A stretch of DNA of 64,000 nucleotides, taken from contig NZ_JACGXN010000001.1 of the NCBI RefSeq assembly GCF_014138285.1, forward strand, positions 485,314 through 549,313. Reading direction: 5' to 3'. The stretch comes from Phyllobacterium myrsinacearum (GTDB lineage: Bacteria > Pseudomonadota > Alphaproteobacteria > Rhizobiales > Rhizobiaceae). A model generated the notes under the pieces. That model did not search any database. It was not told the DNA's origin and was given only the letters and a program-made list of their open reading frames with translations. Below are positions 26,003-38,284 of the stretch, piece by piece (the stretch's first letter is position 1; every line of letters begins with the position of its first letter). The position numbers and the translations under genes are program-made.

Positions 26003-26065
26003 GCCACACCTGTCATATGACAGGTGTGGCGCGAACGGCGAGGCGCCATCTGGCCGCCGTTCGCG
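26003..26065. promoter_or_regulatory. 28-bp perfect palindrome plus hairpin
   Basis: 26003-26030 reads the same on both strands over 28 bases (centre CATATG, arm starting GCCACACCTGTCA). It is immediately followed by an 11-bp stem (CGCGAACGGCG, 26030-26040, with 26055-26065) around a 14-base loop. Both lie within 75 bases after the gnd stop and upstream of the OmpA-like gene on the same strand. No T-run follows, so it is either a processing or termination structure for gnd or a binding site for a dimeric regulator. Confidence 0.6.
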
Positions 26066-26076
26066 TGATCTGCAGG

Positions 26077-27099
26077 TCAGGACTTGGGAGCGGGCTTCTC
26101 CGCATGGCCGCCAAACTCGCTGCGCATGGCCGAAAGCACTTTGTTGGCAAAGTCGGCATTGCCGCGCGAACTGAAACGCTCCTGCAGTGCGGCGCTGAGA
26201 ACGGGCGTCGGCACCGCTTCGTCAATGGCAGCGATCGCCGTCCAGCGTCCTTCGCCTGAATCCGAAACACGGCCCTGGAAATTCGACAGAGTCGGATCGT
26301 CCTGCAGGGCATCGGCCGTCAAATCCAGCAGCCAGGAACTGATCACGCTGCCGCGGCGCCAGACTTCGGCGATATCAGGCAGGTTGAAACTGTACTGATA
26401 ATGCTCCGGATGCAGCAGCGGCGTGGTTTCCGCATCAACCTCGTGCGTGCGTAGACCGATATCAGCGTTGCGCAGAATGTTCAGCCCTTCCGCATAGGCT
26501 GCCATCAAACCATACTCGATACCGTTATGGACCATCTTCACGAAGTGGCCTGCACCATTCGCGCCGCAATGCAGATAGCCCAGTTCCGACGTGCTCTTGC
26601 CAGCTACGGCGACAGGTTGTGCGTTGACGTCATTGCCGCCGGGCGCCAACGAAGCAAAGATCGGTGACAGATGTTCGACGACAGGCTTTTCGCCACCGAT
26701 CATCAGGCAGTAACCGCGCTCCAGCCCGAACACGCCGCCACTGGTGCCAACATCGACATAGTGCAAGCCCTTGGCCTTCAACTCGCCGGCCCGCCGGATA
26801 TCATCGTGATAATAGGAATTGCCGCCATCGATGATGATATCACCCTCATCCAGCAGCGGCACCAGCTGGGCAATGACCTTGTCAACGACGGCAGCGGGTA
26901 GCATCAGCCAGACCGCACGCGGCTTGGTCAGCAGCGCGACAAACTCTTTCAGCACAACGGTGCCCGTCGCGCCCTGTTTCTGCAATTCCACCATGCTCTC
27001 GGCGCGGGTATCGTTCACGACAAGGGCGTGACCGCGCTTCATCAAACGCTCCGCCATATTGGCGCCCATGCGCCCCAACCCAATCATGCCAAGCTGCAT
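26077..27099 (-). CDS. gnd: 6-phosphogluconate dehydrogenase, decarboxylating
   Basis: 340 residues from the ATG at 27099 (AGGAGA upstream). NAD(P) motif GLGRMGANMAERL at the start, then GTSGGVFGLERGYCLMIGG near 125 and the catalytic Lys region HFVKMVHNGIEYGLM near 180. It is the shorter type of 6PGDH, converting 6-phosphogluconate to ribulose-5-phosphate and CO2 in the pentose phosphate route. No zwf or pgl neighbours. The palindrome cluster lies downstream. The 256-base gap towards chaA (27100-27355) shows no gene. Confidence 0.93.
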   Translation of the reverse strand: MQLGMIGLGRMGANMAERLMKRGHALVVNDTRAESMVELQKQGATGTVVLKEFVALLTKPRAVWLMLPAAVVDKVIAQLVPLLDEGDIIIDGGNSYYHDDIRRAGELKAKGLHYVDVGTSGGVFGLERGYCLMIGGEKPVVEHLSPIFASLAPGGNDVNAQPVAVAGKSTSELGYLHCGANGAGHFVKMVHNGIEYGLMAAYAEGLNILRNADIGLRTHEVDAETTPLLHPEHYQYSFNLPDIAEVWRRGSVISSWLLDLTADALQDDPTLSNFQGRVSDSGEGRWTAIAAIDEAVPTPVLSAALQERFSSRGNADFANKVLSAMRSEFGGHAEKPAPKS

Positions 27100-27355
27100 T
27101 TCATTCTCCTTGGAGTGTTTGCAATCCATCGGGGAACCTTTCGGCTCCACATCAGGTGCAAGTTAGGCAGAGCGGACGGCCGACACAAGCGAGCGATGCG
27201 TCATAAGCACGTGATTGCATCGGACAGCACGTGCGCGAATAGCGGCAAAGCGCGCGAAATCTTTGATAAAGCATCAGAAAATCGTAAAATCGCCGATAAA
27301 ATCCTGTATAGGTCTGCAAGATGAAATAATACCTCAACCCGATGAAGGAGGGCCG

Positions 27356-28465
27356 ATGATATCCGGATGGATCAGATTGATAGTCGCTTGGGCAACAGTG
27401 GGTGCCTTTCTCGTTTTCGGATATGGCTGGATGGCCGATCTGAGTTCGGTGATGAAAGCTTCGTTTCTGTTTGTCTGGTTGTTCGGCGTCATTATCTGGT
27501 CGGCCTTCGGGGTCGTGCATGAGGCGGAGGAACTGGCGGAACTGCTGGGCGAACCGCTCGGAACCCTTATTCTGACGCTTTCCATCGTCATCATTGAAGT
27601 GGTGCTGATCAGCGCCGTCATGCTGAGTTCAGACGCACCGACGCTTGGCCGCGACACAATGTTTGCGGTACTCATGATCGTTCTGAACGGCGTGGTTGGC
27701 CTTGGCCTGCTTATCGGCGGGCTGCGTTACGGCCAGCAGGGTTATAATCTGCAGGGCGCAGCGTCCTATCTCATTGTCATCATTCCGCTGACGGTCATCC
27801 CCCTGATCCTGCCAAACTTCACGGTCTCGACGAGCAATGGCTCGCTGACCGTGGTGCAGTCGGTGTTTTTCTCGATTTTCACCATCGCGCTCTATGTGAT
27901 TTTCCTCGTGCTGCAGACCGGGCGGCACCGTGACTTCTTCGTCTATCCCAAGGGCGACGAAGTGCCGCTGGAGGTCTTGCCTGAAGCAGAAACGCCCAAA
28001 GCCAAGCCCGCCGGTGCCATAAGCCGCCACACGCTGCTGCTCGTTCTGAATATCCTGCCGATCGTGCTGTTGTCGAAGAGCCTTGCTTCACTGCTCGATC
28101 ACGGCATCGCCAGTTTCGGCGCTCCGACTGCGCTGGGCGGTTTGCTCATTGCCGCCATCGTCTTCACGCCCGAGGCCATCACCGCGCTGCGCGCCGTTTC
28201 GGGCAATGAACTGCAGCGCGCGGTCAATTTGTGCCTCGGGGCAGCCACCTCGACTGTCGGCCTGACCGTGCCTGCCGTGCTTGCCATCAGCCTGTTCACC
28301 GGTCAGACCGCCATCCTCGGCCTGTCGCCCACCGAAATGACGCTGCTCGCGGTTACCCTCATCCTGAGCACGCTGACCTTTTCCGGCCTGCGCACGACAA
28401 TTCTCGAGGGCGCGGTGCATCTGATGATCTTCTTCGTTTATCTCGTCCTGATCTTCAGCCCTTGA
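27356..28465 (+). CDS. chaA: Calcium/proton antiporter ChaA
   Basis: 369 residues from the ATG at 27356, with AAGGAGGG directly upstream; the open frame extends further upstream but without signals. About eleven membrane segments in two homologous halves, each with an acidic signature: HEAEELAELLGEPLGTLIL near residue 55 and VFTPEAITALRAVSGNE near 270. A hydrophilic loop around 195-220 separates the halves. It expels Ca2+ or Na+ in exchange for protons at the inner membrane. It faces the LysR gene, seven bases from its stop. Confidence 0.92.
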   Translation: MISGWIRLIVAWATVGAFLVFGYGWMADLSSVMKASFLFVWLFGVIIWSAFGVVHEAEELAELLGEPLGTLILTLSIVIIEVVLISAVMLSSDAPTLGRDTMFAVLMIVLNGVVGLGLLIGGLRYGQQGYNLQGAASYLIVIIPLTVIPLILPNFTVSTSNGSLTVVQSVFFSIFTIALYVIFLVLQTGRHRDFFVYPKGDEVPLEVLPEAETPKAKPAGAISRHTLLLVLNILPIVLLSKSLASLLDHGIASFGAPTALGGLLIAAIVFTPEAITALRAVSGNELQRAVNLCLGAATSTVGLTVPAVLAISLFTGQTAILGLSPTEMTLLAVTLILSTLTFSGLRTTILEGAVHLMIFFVYLVLIFSP

Positions 28466-28472
28466 TCTGAGA

Positions 28473-29393
28473 TTACGGGGTCTTTATCGGCGCGAGATCA
28501 AGGTGTTCGGCGATAAAATCGACGAACACCCGCAATTTGGGTGAGAGATAACGGCTCGACGGCCAAAGCACGCGAAATGTGCCGGAAAACGGGATAAAAT
28601 CCTCGAGAACACTGACCAGCCTTCCAGATTCCAGTTCGCCCGGTATGGTGAAATCCGGCAGGCAGGCAATGCCCAATCCCTCCTTGGCCATGTGGATCTG
28701 CGGTGCAGATGTGTTGCAGATAATCGTCGCAGGCAGGTCGAGTTCCAGATCCTTGCCATCGCGAGACAGCGGCCAGGGTTGCAGCTTCCCGGTCGTGGGA
28801 TACCGATAAAACAGGCATTGATGGTTCGTGAGGTCCTCCGGAATCTGCGGTGTGCCCATACGCTTGAAATATTCCGGTGATCCGACAAGGCGTTTGCGGA
28901 ATGAACCGAGCACCCGTGTCATCAACCGGGAATCATTTGGCTCGCCGGTGCGCAGGACCGCGTCAAAGCCATCTTCGATCACGTCGACCAGCCGGTCCGA
29001 GCAGTCAATATCCAGCTCGATATCAGGGTAGGCACGCATGAAAGCGGAAAGCACAGGCATCATCAGCTTGTCCGCAATCGGCATGCTGACACGCAGCTTG
29101 CCGCGAGGTGCCTCGTGCGCCTGTGACAGTTCGAGCTCGGCCGCCTCGATCTCGCAGAAAATCCGGCGGCAGCGCTCGAGGAAGAGTGATCCCTCGGGTG
29201 TCAGCGTGATACTGCGGGTGCTCCGGTGAAAGAGCCGGGCGCCAAGCCGTTCCTCCAGCCGCGCGATGGACTTGCCGACGGCCGAGGGCGAGACGCCAAG
29301 ATGTCGCCCGGCAGCTACAAAACTGCGATATTCCGCCGCCTGAATGAAGGCATTCCACGAGCCAAGATTGTCCATCTGCAGCACTCTTTTCAT
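28473..29393 (-). CDS. LysR-family transcriptional regulator
   Basis: 306 residues from the ATG at 29393; a second ATG at 29375 starts with the more classical MDNLGSWNAFIQAAEYRSF and may be the true start. HTH: GRHLGVSPSAVGKSIARLEE, then LGARLFHRSTRSITLTPEG. The C-terminal substrate domain is normal. It diverges from an MFS exporter gene across about 160 bases, the usual LysR-target arrangement, so it probably controls that transporter. Effector unknown. Confidence 0.92.
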   Translation of the reverse strand: MKRVLQMDNLGSWNAFIQAAEYRSFVAAGRHLGVSPSAVGKSIARLEERLGARLFHRSTRSITLTPEGSLFLERCRRIFCEIEAAELELSQAHEAPRGKLRVSMPIADKLMMPVLSAFMRAYPDIELDIDCSDRLVDVIEDGFDAVLRTGEPNDSRLMTRVLGSFRKRLVGSPEYFKRMGTPQIPEDLTNHQCLFYRYPTTGKLQPWPLSRDGKDLELDLPATIICNTSAPQIHMAKEGLGIACLPDFTIPGELESGRLVSVLEDFIPFSGTFRVLWPSSRYLSPKLRVFVDFIAEHLDLAPIKTP

Positions 29394-29551
29394 TGCCGAC
29401 AAAAATGTCCTTTGTGAAAGGAACTATAGCCCGTTTTTCCATTTTGCGAAGATGCCTAGGTTCGGTTTTCCATCGCAGATGAAGACCTCTGCCTCGCAAG
29501 CAAAATAGTCCTTCGATCTGCCAGTCCCTTAATCGCAACACAGGCAAAGAC

Positions 29552-30760
29552 ATGACATCGATAACAACATCGCTGGATGAGGCTTCTCCCGCCTCTTCCG
29601 GCCGATTGCCGCTCAGCGGGCTGCTCGCCCTTGCTGCGGCCGGATTCATCACGGTTCTCACAGAAGTCCTGCCCGCGGGATTATTGCCCCAGATGGGCGC
29701 AAGTTTCGCGGTGCCGGAATCATTGGTGGGCCAGCTCGTCACCATCTACGCCCTCGGCTCGCTGGTTGCCGCTATCCCGCTGACTGCGGCCACGCGCGGA
29801 TGGCGCCGCAAACCGCTCCTGCTCAGCGCCATCGGCGGATTTGCCATCGTCAATACGATCACGGCGGTTTCGACCAGCTATACCCTCACACTCGGCGCAC
29901 GGTTTTTCGCGGGTGTCTTCGCCGGATTGCTGTGGGCCCTCGTGGCGGGATATGCCGGGCGCATGGTTCCCAGCCATATGAAGGGCAAGGCCATAGCCGT
30001 CGCCATGCTCGGTACGCCTCTTGCACTGTCCCTCGGCGTTCCCGCCGGGACATTCCTCGGGGCATTCGTAGGCTGGCAATATACGTTTGGTATCATGAGC
30101 GGCCTGACGGTGCTGCTCGTGGGCTGGACAATCTGGAAACTGCCCGATTTTCCCGGACAGGAAGCAGGCAGGCAATTGCCGATTTCAGGCGTCTTCGCCA
30201 TCCCGGGCGTCAAAGCCGTGCTGTTCGTCACGCTGACCTATGTTGTGGCGCATAATGTGCTCTATACCTACATCGCACCGTTTCTGGTTCCCGCCGGGCT
30301 CGCTGGAAGCATCGACAAAGTGCTTTTCGTGTTCGGTCTGTCTGCCATTCTCGGCACATGGATGATCGGTATGATGATCGACCGCTGGTTGCGGGAACTG
30401 ACGCTGATCTGCATCGCGGCCTTTGCCGTGGCAGCCGTATTCCTTGCTGTCTGGTCCGCCAACAGCACGATGGTTTATCTCAGCTTCGCCATCTGGGGCA
30501 TCACCTATGGCGGGGTGCCTACCCTGTTCCAGACGGCATCGGCCAAAACCGCCGGCGATGCGGCAGATGTGGCGCAATCCATGATGGTGACAGTCTGGAA
30601 TATCGGTATTGCCGGTGGAGGCATCATCGGCGGCTTCCTGCTGGAAACAACCGGCGTCAGCGCGTTCTCATGGGTTTTGCTGGCAATGCTTGCGCTCGCC
30701 TTCATCGCCGCCGTCAGAGCAAGGAGCCACGGTTTTCCGGTTGTCGCTGCGGGGCAATGA
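29552..30760 (+). CDS. MFS transporter, drug-efflux type
   Basis: 402 residues, twelve membrane segments. The first half shows FITVLTEVLPAGLLPQMG and the DHA1-type GAR(F)FAGVFAGLLWALVAGYAGRMV; a central loop FPGQEAGRQLP separates the halves; LETTGVSAFSWVLL near 370. It resembles the AraJ/YdeA/NepI sugar- or drug-efflux group. Divergent LysR gene is the likely regulator; the gap contains CGAA-N10-TTCG (29447-29464), a weak candidate site. A REP-like palindrome follows the stop. Confidence 0.9.
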   Translation: MTSITTSLDEASPASSGRLPLSGLLALAAAGFITVLTEVLPAGLLPQMGASFAVPESLVGQLVTIYALGSLVAAIPLTAATRGWRRKPLLLSAIGGFAIVNTITAVSTSYTLTLGARFFAGVFAGLLWALVAGYAGRMVPSHMKGKAIAVAMLGTPLALSLGVPAGTFLGAFVGWQYTFGIMSGLTVLLVGWTIWKLPDFPGQEAGRQLPISGVFAIPGVKAVLFVTLTYVVAHNVLYTYIAPFLVPAGLAGSIDKVLFVFGLSAILGTWMIGMMIDRWLRELTLICIAAFAVAAVFLAVWSANSTMVYLSFAIWGITYGGVPTLFQTASAKTAGDAADVAQSMMVTVWNIGIAGGGIIGGFLLETTGVSAFSWVLLAMLALAFIAAVRARSHGFPVVAAGQ

Positions 30761-30777
30761 ACAATTGATATCCCTCT

Positions 30778-30814
30778 CCGTCATGGGTCCTCGGGTCAAG
30801 CCCGAGGATGACGG
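30778..30814. repeat. REP-like palindrome
   Basis: Inverted repeat of 37 bases: CCGTCATGGGTCCTCGGG, spacer TCAAG, then CCCGAGGATGACGG. One arm is four bases longer (the GGGT insertion), giving an interrupted stem. It resembles a short palindrome I recall as common between genes in alphaproteobacteria. It separates two convergent genes and may act as a bidirectional terminator. Confidence 0.75.
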
Positions 30815-30825
30815 ATAGGGATGGA

Positions 30826-31575
30826 CTAGACCCCGGAGTGCACCGGCTGGGCAGAGACAGTCACATCCTGCAGGCGCACGAAACGGAAGCCCTTTTGCTG
30901 CAAAGTCAGGATACCCTTGGCAACACCGGCACCGGCAACCCGGCTCGGCTGATTGATATGGGCAATGATCACGTCGCCGTCCTTGGCTGCGGATATGCGC
31001 TTTTCCACCTGTCCGGCCATCAGCGAAGCACCCATGTCAGCATTCAGCGAGTAACCGGCCACGCGGTAGCCCATGTCATGGATAATACGAATACCGTTGT
31101 CGCTGTAACGGGCGGTGGCATCGCGGTACCAGACCGGCTTGGCGACGGCTGATGCCAGCATGGCATCGACGCCGCCTTGAATCTCGGTGCGGATAGCCGC
31201 CTCGGAGCCGGCCGTCTTCAGCCCGAACATAGTCGGCTGGTTATCGATGGCCGGGATATGATTGAGGCCGTGATTTTCCAGTTCAAACAGATCAGGATGC
31301 GCCCTCATGACAGCGAGCGCCTCCGCGTTGCGGCGCATCCAGCGGGCCGTGACGAAGATTGTCGCCGGGATATGGTTCTCGACCAACGTATTGAGAATGC
31401 GCGGGTCCGTCTGGCCCGAACAGGCATCGAGGGTCAGCGCCACTTGCGGCGATACGGCACCGCCCTTGGCAATATACAGTTTGGGTTCCACGAAAGAGGC
31501 GCGATTCCCGGCCGTTGCGATCCCCGCAGGCATGACAAGCAGAAGGGCAGCGATGATTGCAGAAGCTGAACGCAC
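30826..31575 (-). CDS. Polysaccharide deacetylase-like exported protein
   Basis: 249 residues, GTG start with GGTGA seven bases upstream; signal peptide about 1-22 ending GIATA. NodB-fold homology: the first catalytic motif is TLDAC (typically TFDDG; the first Asp is kept, the metal Asp is Ala), the His motif is ENHGLNH near residue 100, and later RDATARYSDNG, then IIAHINQP at the C-terminal end. It could deacetylate or bind a polysaccharide in the periplasm; reduced metal binding means activity is uncertain. It converges with the MFS gene. Confidence 0.78.
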   Translation of the reverse strand: MRSASAIIAALLLVMPAGIATAGNRASFVEPKLYIAKGGAVSPQVALTLDACSGQTDPRILNTLVENHIPATIFVTARWMRRNAEALAVMRAHPDLFELENHGLNHIPAIDNQPTMFGLKTAGSEAAIRTEIQGGVDAMLASAVAKPVWYRDATARYSDNGIRIIHDMGYRVAGYSLNADMGASLMAGQVEKRISAAKDGDVIIAHINQPSRVAGAGVAKGILTLQQKGFRFVRLQDVTVSAQPVHSGV

Positions 31576-31666
31576 GATGTTTCACCGGTTTTGAGAATTC
31601 CGCGCAGATACGCGCGCAGATCACGTCCAAAATGCGGCATGCCTCCCGCAAACAGAAGCAGCAACG

Positions 31667-34330
<2,664 letters not shown>

Positions 34331-34523
34331 TGCAGCCTCCCATGCCGCCGTCCATGCCGCCGTCCATGCGCTACAAAGCGCTGGAGAAGGTCTATTCGAT
34401 AGACCCGTGAAGCACCATCAAAAAATGCTGCATTGCACCATTCAAATCGATTAGCAGGGTAAATCCGCGTTAATCTTTGAAATCCTTCGTCATTTCAAGC
34501 TTGAAGCACTGCATGGCGGGTTG

Positions 34524-34723
34524 AGTGTTCGTGGTTCGTGGTTCGACAAGCTCACCATGAGGGAGAGTGAGGCTCACCATGCGGGAGAGTGGTGCTGCAA
34601 GGCTAATTGGAGACATTGCAGAATGCTAATGGGCAACATTGCAGAATATAGGGGCCTGCAATCCTCAATCTCCCTCGTGAAGAGCTTCCCTCTCCCTCAT
34701 GGTGAGCTTGTCGAACCACGAAC
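34524..34723. repeat. Intergenic palindromic repeat, family A copy 4
   Basis: Left arm from 34524 contains the core CTCACCATGAGGGAGAGTG followed by a near-identical second copy (CTCACCATGCGGGAGAGTG, 34573-34591), a tandem duplication; right arm is 34689-34723. Between are TTGCAGAATGCTAAT and TTGCAGAATATAGGG, also tandem-like. It lies in the 428-base gap between ppdK and smc; the rest of that gap (34331-34523) shows only a short ATGCCGCCGTCC duplication near 34342 and nothing coding. Confidence 0.9.
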
Positions 34724-34759
34724 TATGGCAACCCCTGACACCATACCGAGGATATGATC

Positions 34760-37700
34760 CTAGCTTGCCTCGCGCAGCTGCTCGGCAGTCTGGAGATCGA
34801 CCGATACCAGCTGGCTGACTCCCTGCTCGGCCATGGTGACACCAAACAGGCGGTTCATGCGGGCCATGGTGATCGGATTATGCGTGATGACAACAAAACG
34901 CGTTTCGGTGGATGCCGCCATCTCGTCCATCAGATTGCAGAAGCGTTCGACATTGTGATCATCGAGCGGTGCATCCACCTCGTCCAGAACGCAGATCGGG
35001 GCCGGGTTGGTCAGGAACACCGCAAAGATCAGCGCCATGGCAGTCAATGCCTGTTCACCGCCGGACAAAAGCGTCATGGTCTGCGGCTTCTTGCCGGGCG
35101 GACGGGCGAGGATTTCAAGACCGGCTTCCAGCGGATCTTCCGATTCAATCAATTGCAATTCAGCCGTGCCGCCACCAAACAGGTGCGTGAACAGGCGCTG
35201 GAACTGGGTATTCACCACCTCGAACGCGGCAAGCAACCGTTCGCGGCCCTCGCGGTTGAGGCTTTGGATCGCCTGCCGCAGCTTCTTGACCGCTTCGATA
35301 ATGTCTTCACGCTCGCTGACAATCGCCTCAAGCCGCGATGACAATTCTTCCTGCTCTTCCTCGGCCCGAAGGTTGACTGCACCCAGTCGCTCGCGCTCGA
35401 TCTTGAGCCTTTCCAGATTGCGGTCTGTCGCGTCGACATCCGGCAGCAGGTCATTGGGGCCCAGACCGGTCAGCTTCATCGCTTCATGCGGTGCACAGTT
35501 CAAGGCTTCGGTAATGCGGGTTTCGGCTTCATGGCGGCGTTCCTGCGCCGCCGCAAGGCGCTCTTCAGACCGTGCCCTGCCCTCACGCGCAGTGGCCAAT
35601 GCCTGAATGGCATCGGTGGCGGCGCGGTCAAGCTCCTGTTGACGCGCCTCTGCGACGGCCAGACGGTCACCGGCGTCCTTGCGCAGAGCCTCGGCTTGCG
35701 AGAGTTGCGACAACAGAGCCCGGTTGCGCTCAGCAATTTCATCCGGCGCATCGACCAGATCGGCAAATTCCTCTTCCGCTTCCTGCCGCCGCACGGTCAG
35801 GGATTCAATCTGGCGGTCGGCATTCAGAGCACGGTCGCTCCAGCTCTTGTGTTCAAAACCAATCGATTCAAGCCGCCGCATGCGGTTTTCAGCTTCGCGG
35901 CGTAACCCCTCGTGCGCAGCACGTGCCTCGGCAAGGGCCGCCCGGTCGGTCATGACTTCCGTGGTCAGATGGGTGAGCCGGATATTGACTTCTTCCAGAT
36001 CCGGCGCCCGTTCCAGCCGGTCTTGGGCTTCAAGCAGCTGCTCCTGCGTTTCCTCAAGCGTTTCGGCCAAACGCGCCTTGCCCTCGTCCAAGGCGGCGCG
36101 GCGGCTGGAAAGCTGCCCGGCAGCCCGTTCGGCTGATGCAAGCGCCTCACGCGCATCGCTGACGGCGCGCTGCATGGCACGCCAGTGATCACGGGCCATC
36201 CGCTCGTTGTCGACCGACTGCCGCACCGCGGCTTCTGCGCCCGCGATGGCGGCCTCGGCCTCGCGCAGGTGCTTTGTCGCGTCGACAACTTCGATATCAA
36301 GTTCGGCAAGGCGGTTTTTCTGCGCCAGACGCTGGGCTGCCGGGGTCGGGGCATCGGCACTCGCCGTATAGCCATCCCAGCGCCAGAGCGCACCGGAACG
36401 GCTGACCAGCCGCTGTCCCGGCTTCAAAGATGCCTGAATTCGCACGCCGTCCGCCTCATCGACAATGCCGATCTGGGCAAGACGACGAGCCAATTGACGC
36501 GGCGCCTTGACGACGCTGGCAAGGGACTTCAGTCCGGACGGCAAAGCGGGATCATCGCCGGTGCTGTCAATATCGCCCCAGAAAACCGGAGCGCTGCGAT
36601 CCAGCGGCGCATCGAGATCTTCACCGAGCGCGGCACCAAGCGCGACTTCAAACCCCTTTTCTACCTTTACCGCTTCGACAACGGCGGGAAACAGATCCGA
36701 ACCGCCGACGTTGATCATCTTGGCCAAAGTGCGGGCTTCAGTCTCGATCCGGTTGAGATTGCTGCGGGCGTCCTGCACCGGCTGGCGCAACTGCGCTTCC
36801 ATACGGCGCGCGGCCTCAACGGCGGCTTCGGCCGCCAGAGCACGCTCCTCGGCCTGTTCGAGCGTCGCTTCGGCTGCTTCAACCAGCGCCTGTTTCTCGA
36901 TGGGATCGGCAAGAGCCCCAATTTGCACTGTGATGGCGGAGAGGTCGCGTTCCACCTCGCCCATCTGACGGACGAGACGATCACGGCGCTCGGTGCTTTC
37001 ACGCAGGTTGCGTTCAACCTGCGCCCGTTCGGCCGTGGCCTCGGCGCGTTCTGCGGTTACCTTGGCAAGAGCCGCTTCACTTTCCAGAAGCTTCGCATCG
37101 GCACGTTCAAAATCAGCGCGGGTTTCCAGTTCGTGTTCACCCGCATTGGCGTTGTCCTGATTGAGGCCGCGCTCTTCCGCATCGAGACGCGCCAGAATAT
37201 CGGCATTGTCGCGCACCATCTGCTCTTCGCGGGCGATATCGGCGGTGAGCTGGACCAGACGCTTTTCCAGCTCCGACTGGCGGGCGCGGATGCGCTGGGC
37301 CTCTTCCTCGATCTGCGAGCGGGCAATAGTCAGGCGTTGCAGGGCTGCGGCAGCCTTGGCTTCTGCTTCACGCAGATCAGGCAGTTTATGTGCGCCGATT
37401 GCCTGCTCCTTGGCAGCATTCATCTGGACCTGGGCGAAATCACCGACCCCCGACGTTGCGGCGGACAGGGCGGATTGCGCCTCTGCTTCTTGTTTTTTGG
37501 CTACGGCCCACTTCAGATGTAACAGAATCGCTTCTGAACGGCGAATATCCGCCGACAGGCTCTTGAAGCGGTTGGCCTGACGCGATTGCCGTTTCAGGCT
37601 CTCGATCTGGGTTTCGAGTTCGCCAACGACATCTTCCAGCCGCTCCAGATTCTGTTCGGCTGCTCTGAGGCGCAGTTCCGCTTCATGGCGGCGGGTGTGC

Positions 37701-38218
37701 AGACCGGATATGCCAGCGGCTTCTTCCAGAAGCGCCCGGCGGGCCTGCGGCTTGGCCTGAATAAGTTCGCCAATGCGGCCCTGACCCACCATCGATGGCG
37801 ATCGGGCACCGGTCGACTGATCGGCAAACAGAAGCTGTACATCCTTGGCACGGGCATCCTTGCCATTGATACGGTAGACTGATCCCGCTTCCCGCTCGAT
37901 GCGGCGCGATACCTGCAATTCATCGGCATCATTGAAGCTTGCCGGAGCGCTGCGGTCATGATTGTCGAGAAAAAGCGTCACTTCAGCGGTATTGCGCGAC
38001 GGGCGCGTGCCGGAGCCCGAGAAAATGACGTCATCCATGCCGGACGCACGCATATTCTTGTAGGAGTTCTCGCCCATGACCCAGCGAAGGGCTTCAACGA
38101 GATTGGACTTGCCGCAGCCATTGGGACCGACAACGCCGGTCAATCCGCCTTCAATGACGAATTCGGCAGGCTCGACAAAAGATTTGAAACCGAGGAGACG
38201 GAGTTTCGTGAAGCGCAT
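34760..38218 (-). CDS. smc: Chromosome segregation protein SMC
   Basis: 1152 residues from the ATG at 38218. ATP-binding head: GPNGCGKSNLVEALRWVMGE near residue 30 (Walker A). Two long coiled-coil arms (about 165-510 and 650-1000) flank a hinge domain near 510-640 (DLFPAVVEAVKVEKGFEVALG). C-terminal head: signature LLSGGEQALTAMALIFA and Walker B ICVLDEVDAPLDDHNV. It loads onto DNA with ScpA/ScpB to organise the chromosome. It is last in a minus-strand run with dciA and dsbA. The complement strand shows long open frames only because of codon bias. Confidence 0.97.
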   Translation of the reverse strand: MRFTKLRLLGFKSFVEPAEFVIEGGLTGVVGPNGCGKSNLVEALRWVMGENSYKNMRASGMDDVIFSGSGTRPSRNTAEVTLFLDNHDRSAPASFNDADELQVSRRIEREAGSVYRINGKDARAKDVQLLFADQSTGARSPSMVGQGRIGELIQAKPQARRALLEEAAGISGLHTRRHEAELRLRAAEQNLERLEDVVGELETQIESLKRQSRQANRFKSLSADIRRSEAILLHLKWAVAKKQEAEAQSALSAATSGVGDFAQVQMNAAKEQAIGAHKLPDLREAEAKAAAALQRLTIARSQIEEEAQRIRARQSELEKRLVQLTADIAREEQMVRDNADILARLDAEERGLNQDNANAGEHELETRADFERADAKLLESEAALAKVTAERAEATAERAQVERNLRESTERRDRLVRQMGEVERDLSAITVQIGALADPIEKQALVEAAEATLEQAEERALAAEAAVEAARRMEAQLRQPVQDARSNLNRIETEARTLAKMINVGGSDLFPAVVEAVKVEKGFEVALGAALGEDLDAPLDRSAPVFWGDIDSTGDDPALPSGLKSLASVVKAPRQLARRLAQIGIVDEADGVRIQASLKPGQRLVSRSGALWRWDGYTASADAPTPAAQRLAQKNRLAELDIEVVDATKHLREAEAAIAGAEAAVRQSVDNERMARDHWRAMQRAVSDAREALASAERAAGQLSSRRAALDEGKARLAETLEETQEQLLEAQDRLERAPDLEEVNIRLTHLTTEVMTDRAALAEARAAHEGLRREAENRMRRLESIGFEHKSWSDRALNADRQIESLTVRRQEAEEEFADLVDAPDEIAERNRALLSQLSQAEALRKDAGDRLAVAEARQQELDRAATDAIQALATAREGRARSEERLAAAQERRHEAETRITEALNCAPHEAMKLTGLGPNDLLPDVDATDRNLERLKIERERLGAVNLRAEEEQEELSSRLEAIVSEREDIIEAVKKLRQAIQSLNREGRERLLAAFEVVNTQFQRLFTHLFGGGTAELQLIESEDPLEAGLEILARPPGKKPQTMTLLSGGEQALTAMALIFAVFLTNPAPICVLDEVDAPLDDHNVERFCNLMDEMAASTETRFVVITHNPITMARMNRLFGVTMAEQGVSQLVSVDLQTAEQLREAS

Positions 38219-38284
38219 CAGAGGCCCTTCCCGCAAAACACCGCAAGGGCGGACGCGACAAAGCGTCCGCCGGACAGGCAGCTA

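Noticed and set aside
34341-34368. Tandem copies of ATGCCGCCGTCC upstream of ppdK
   Set aside because: Only two and a half units; no larger array and no sign of function.
36185-37522. Plus-strand frame of 445 codons opposite smc
   Set aside because: Covers the coiled-coil of smc; stop-free because of codon bias in that region.
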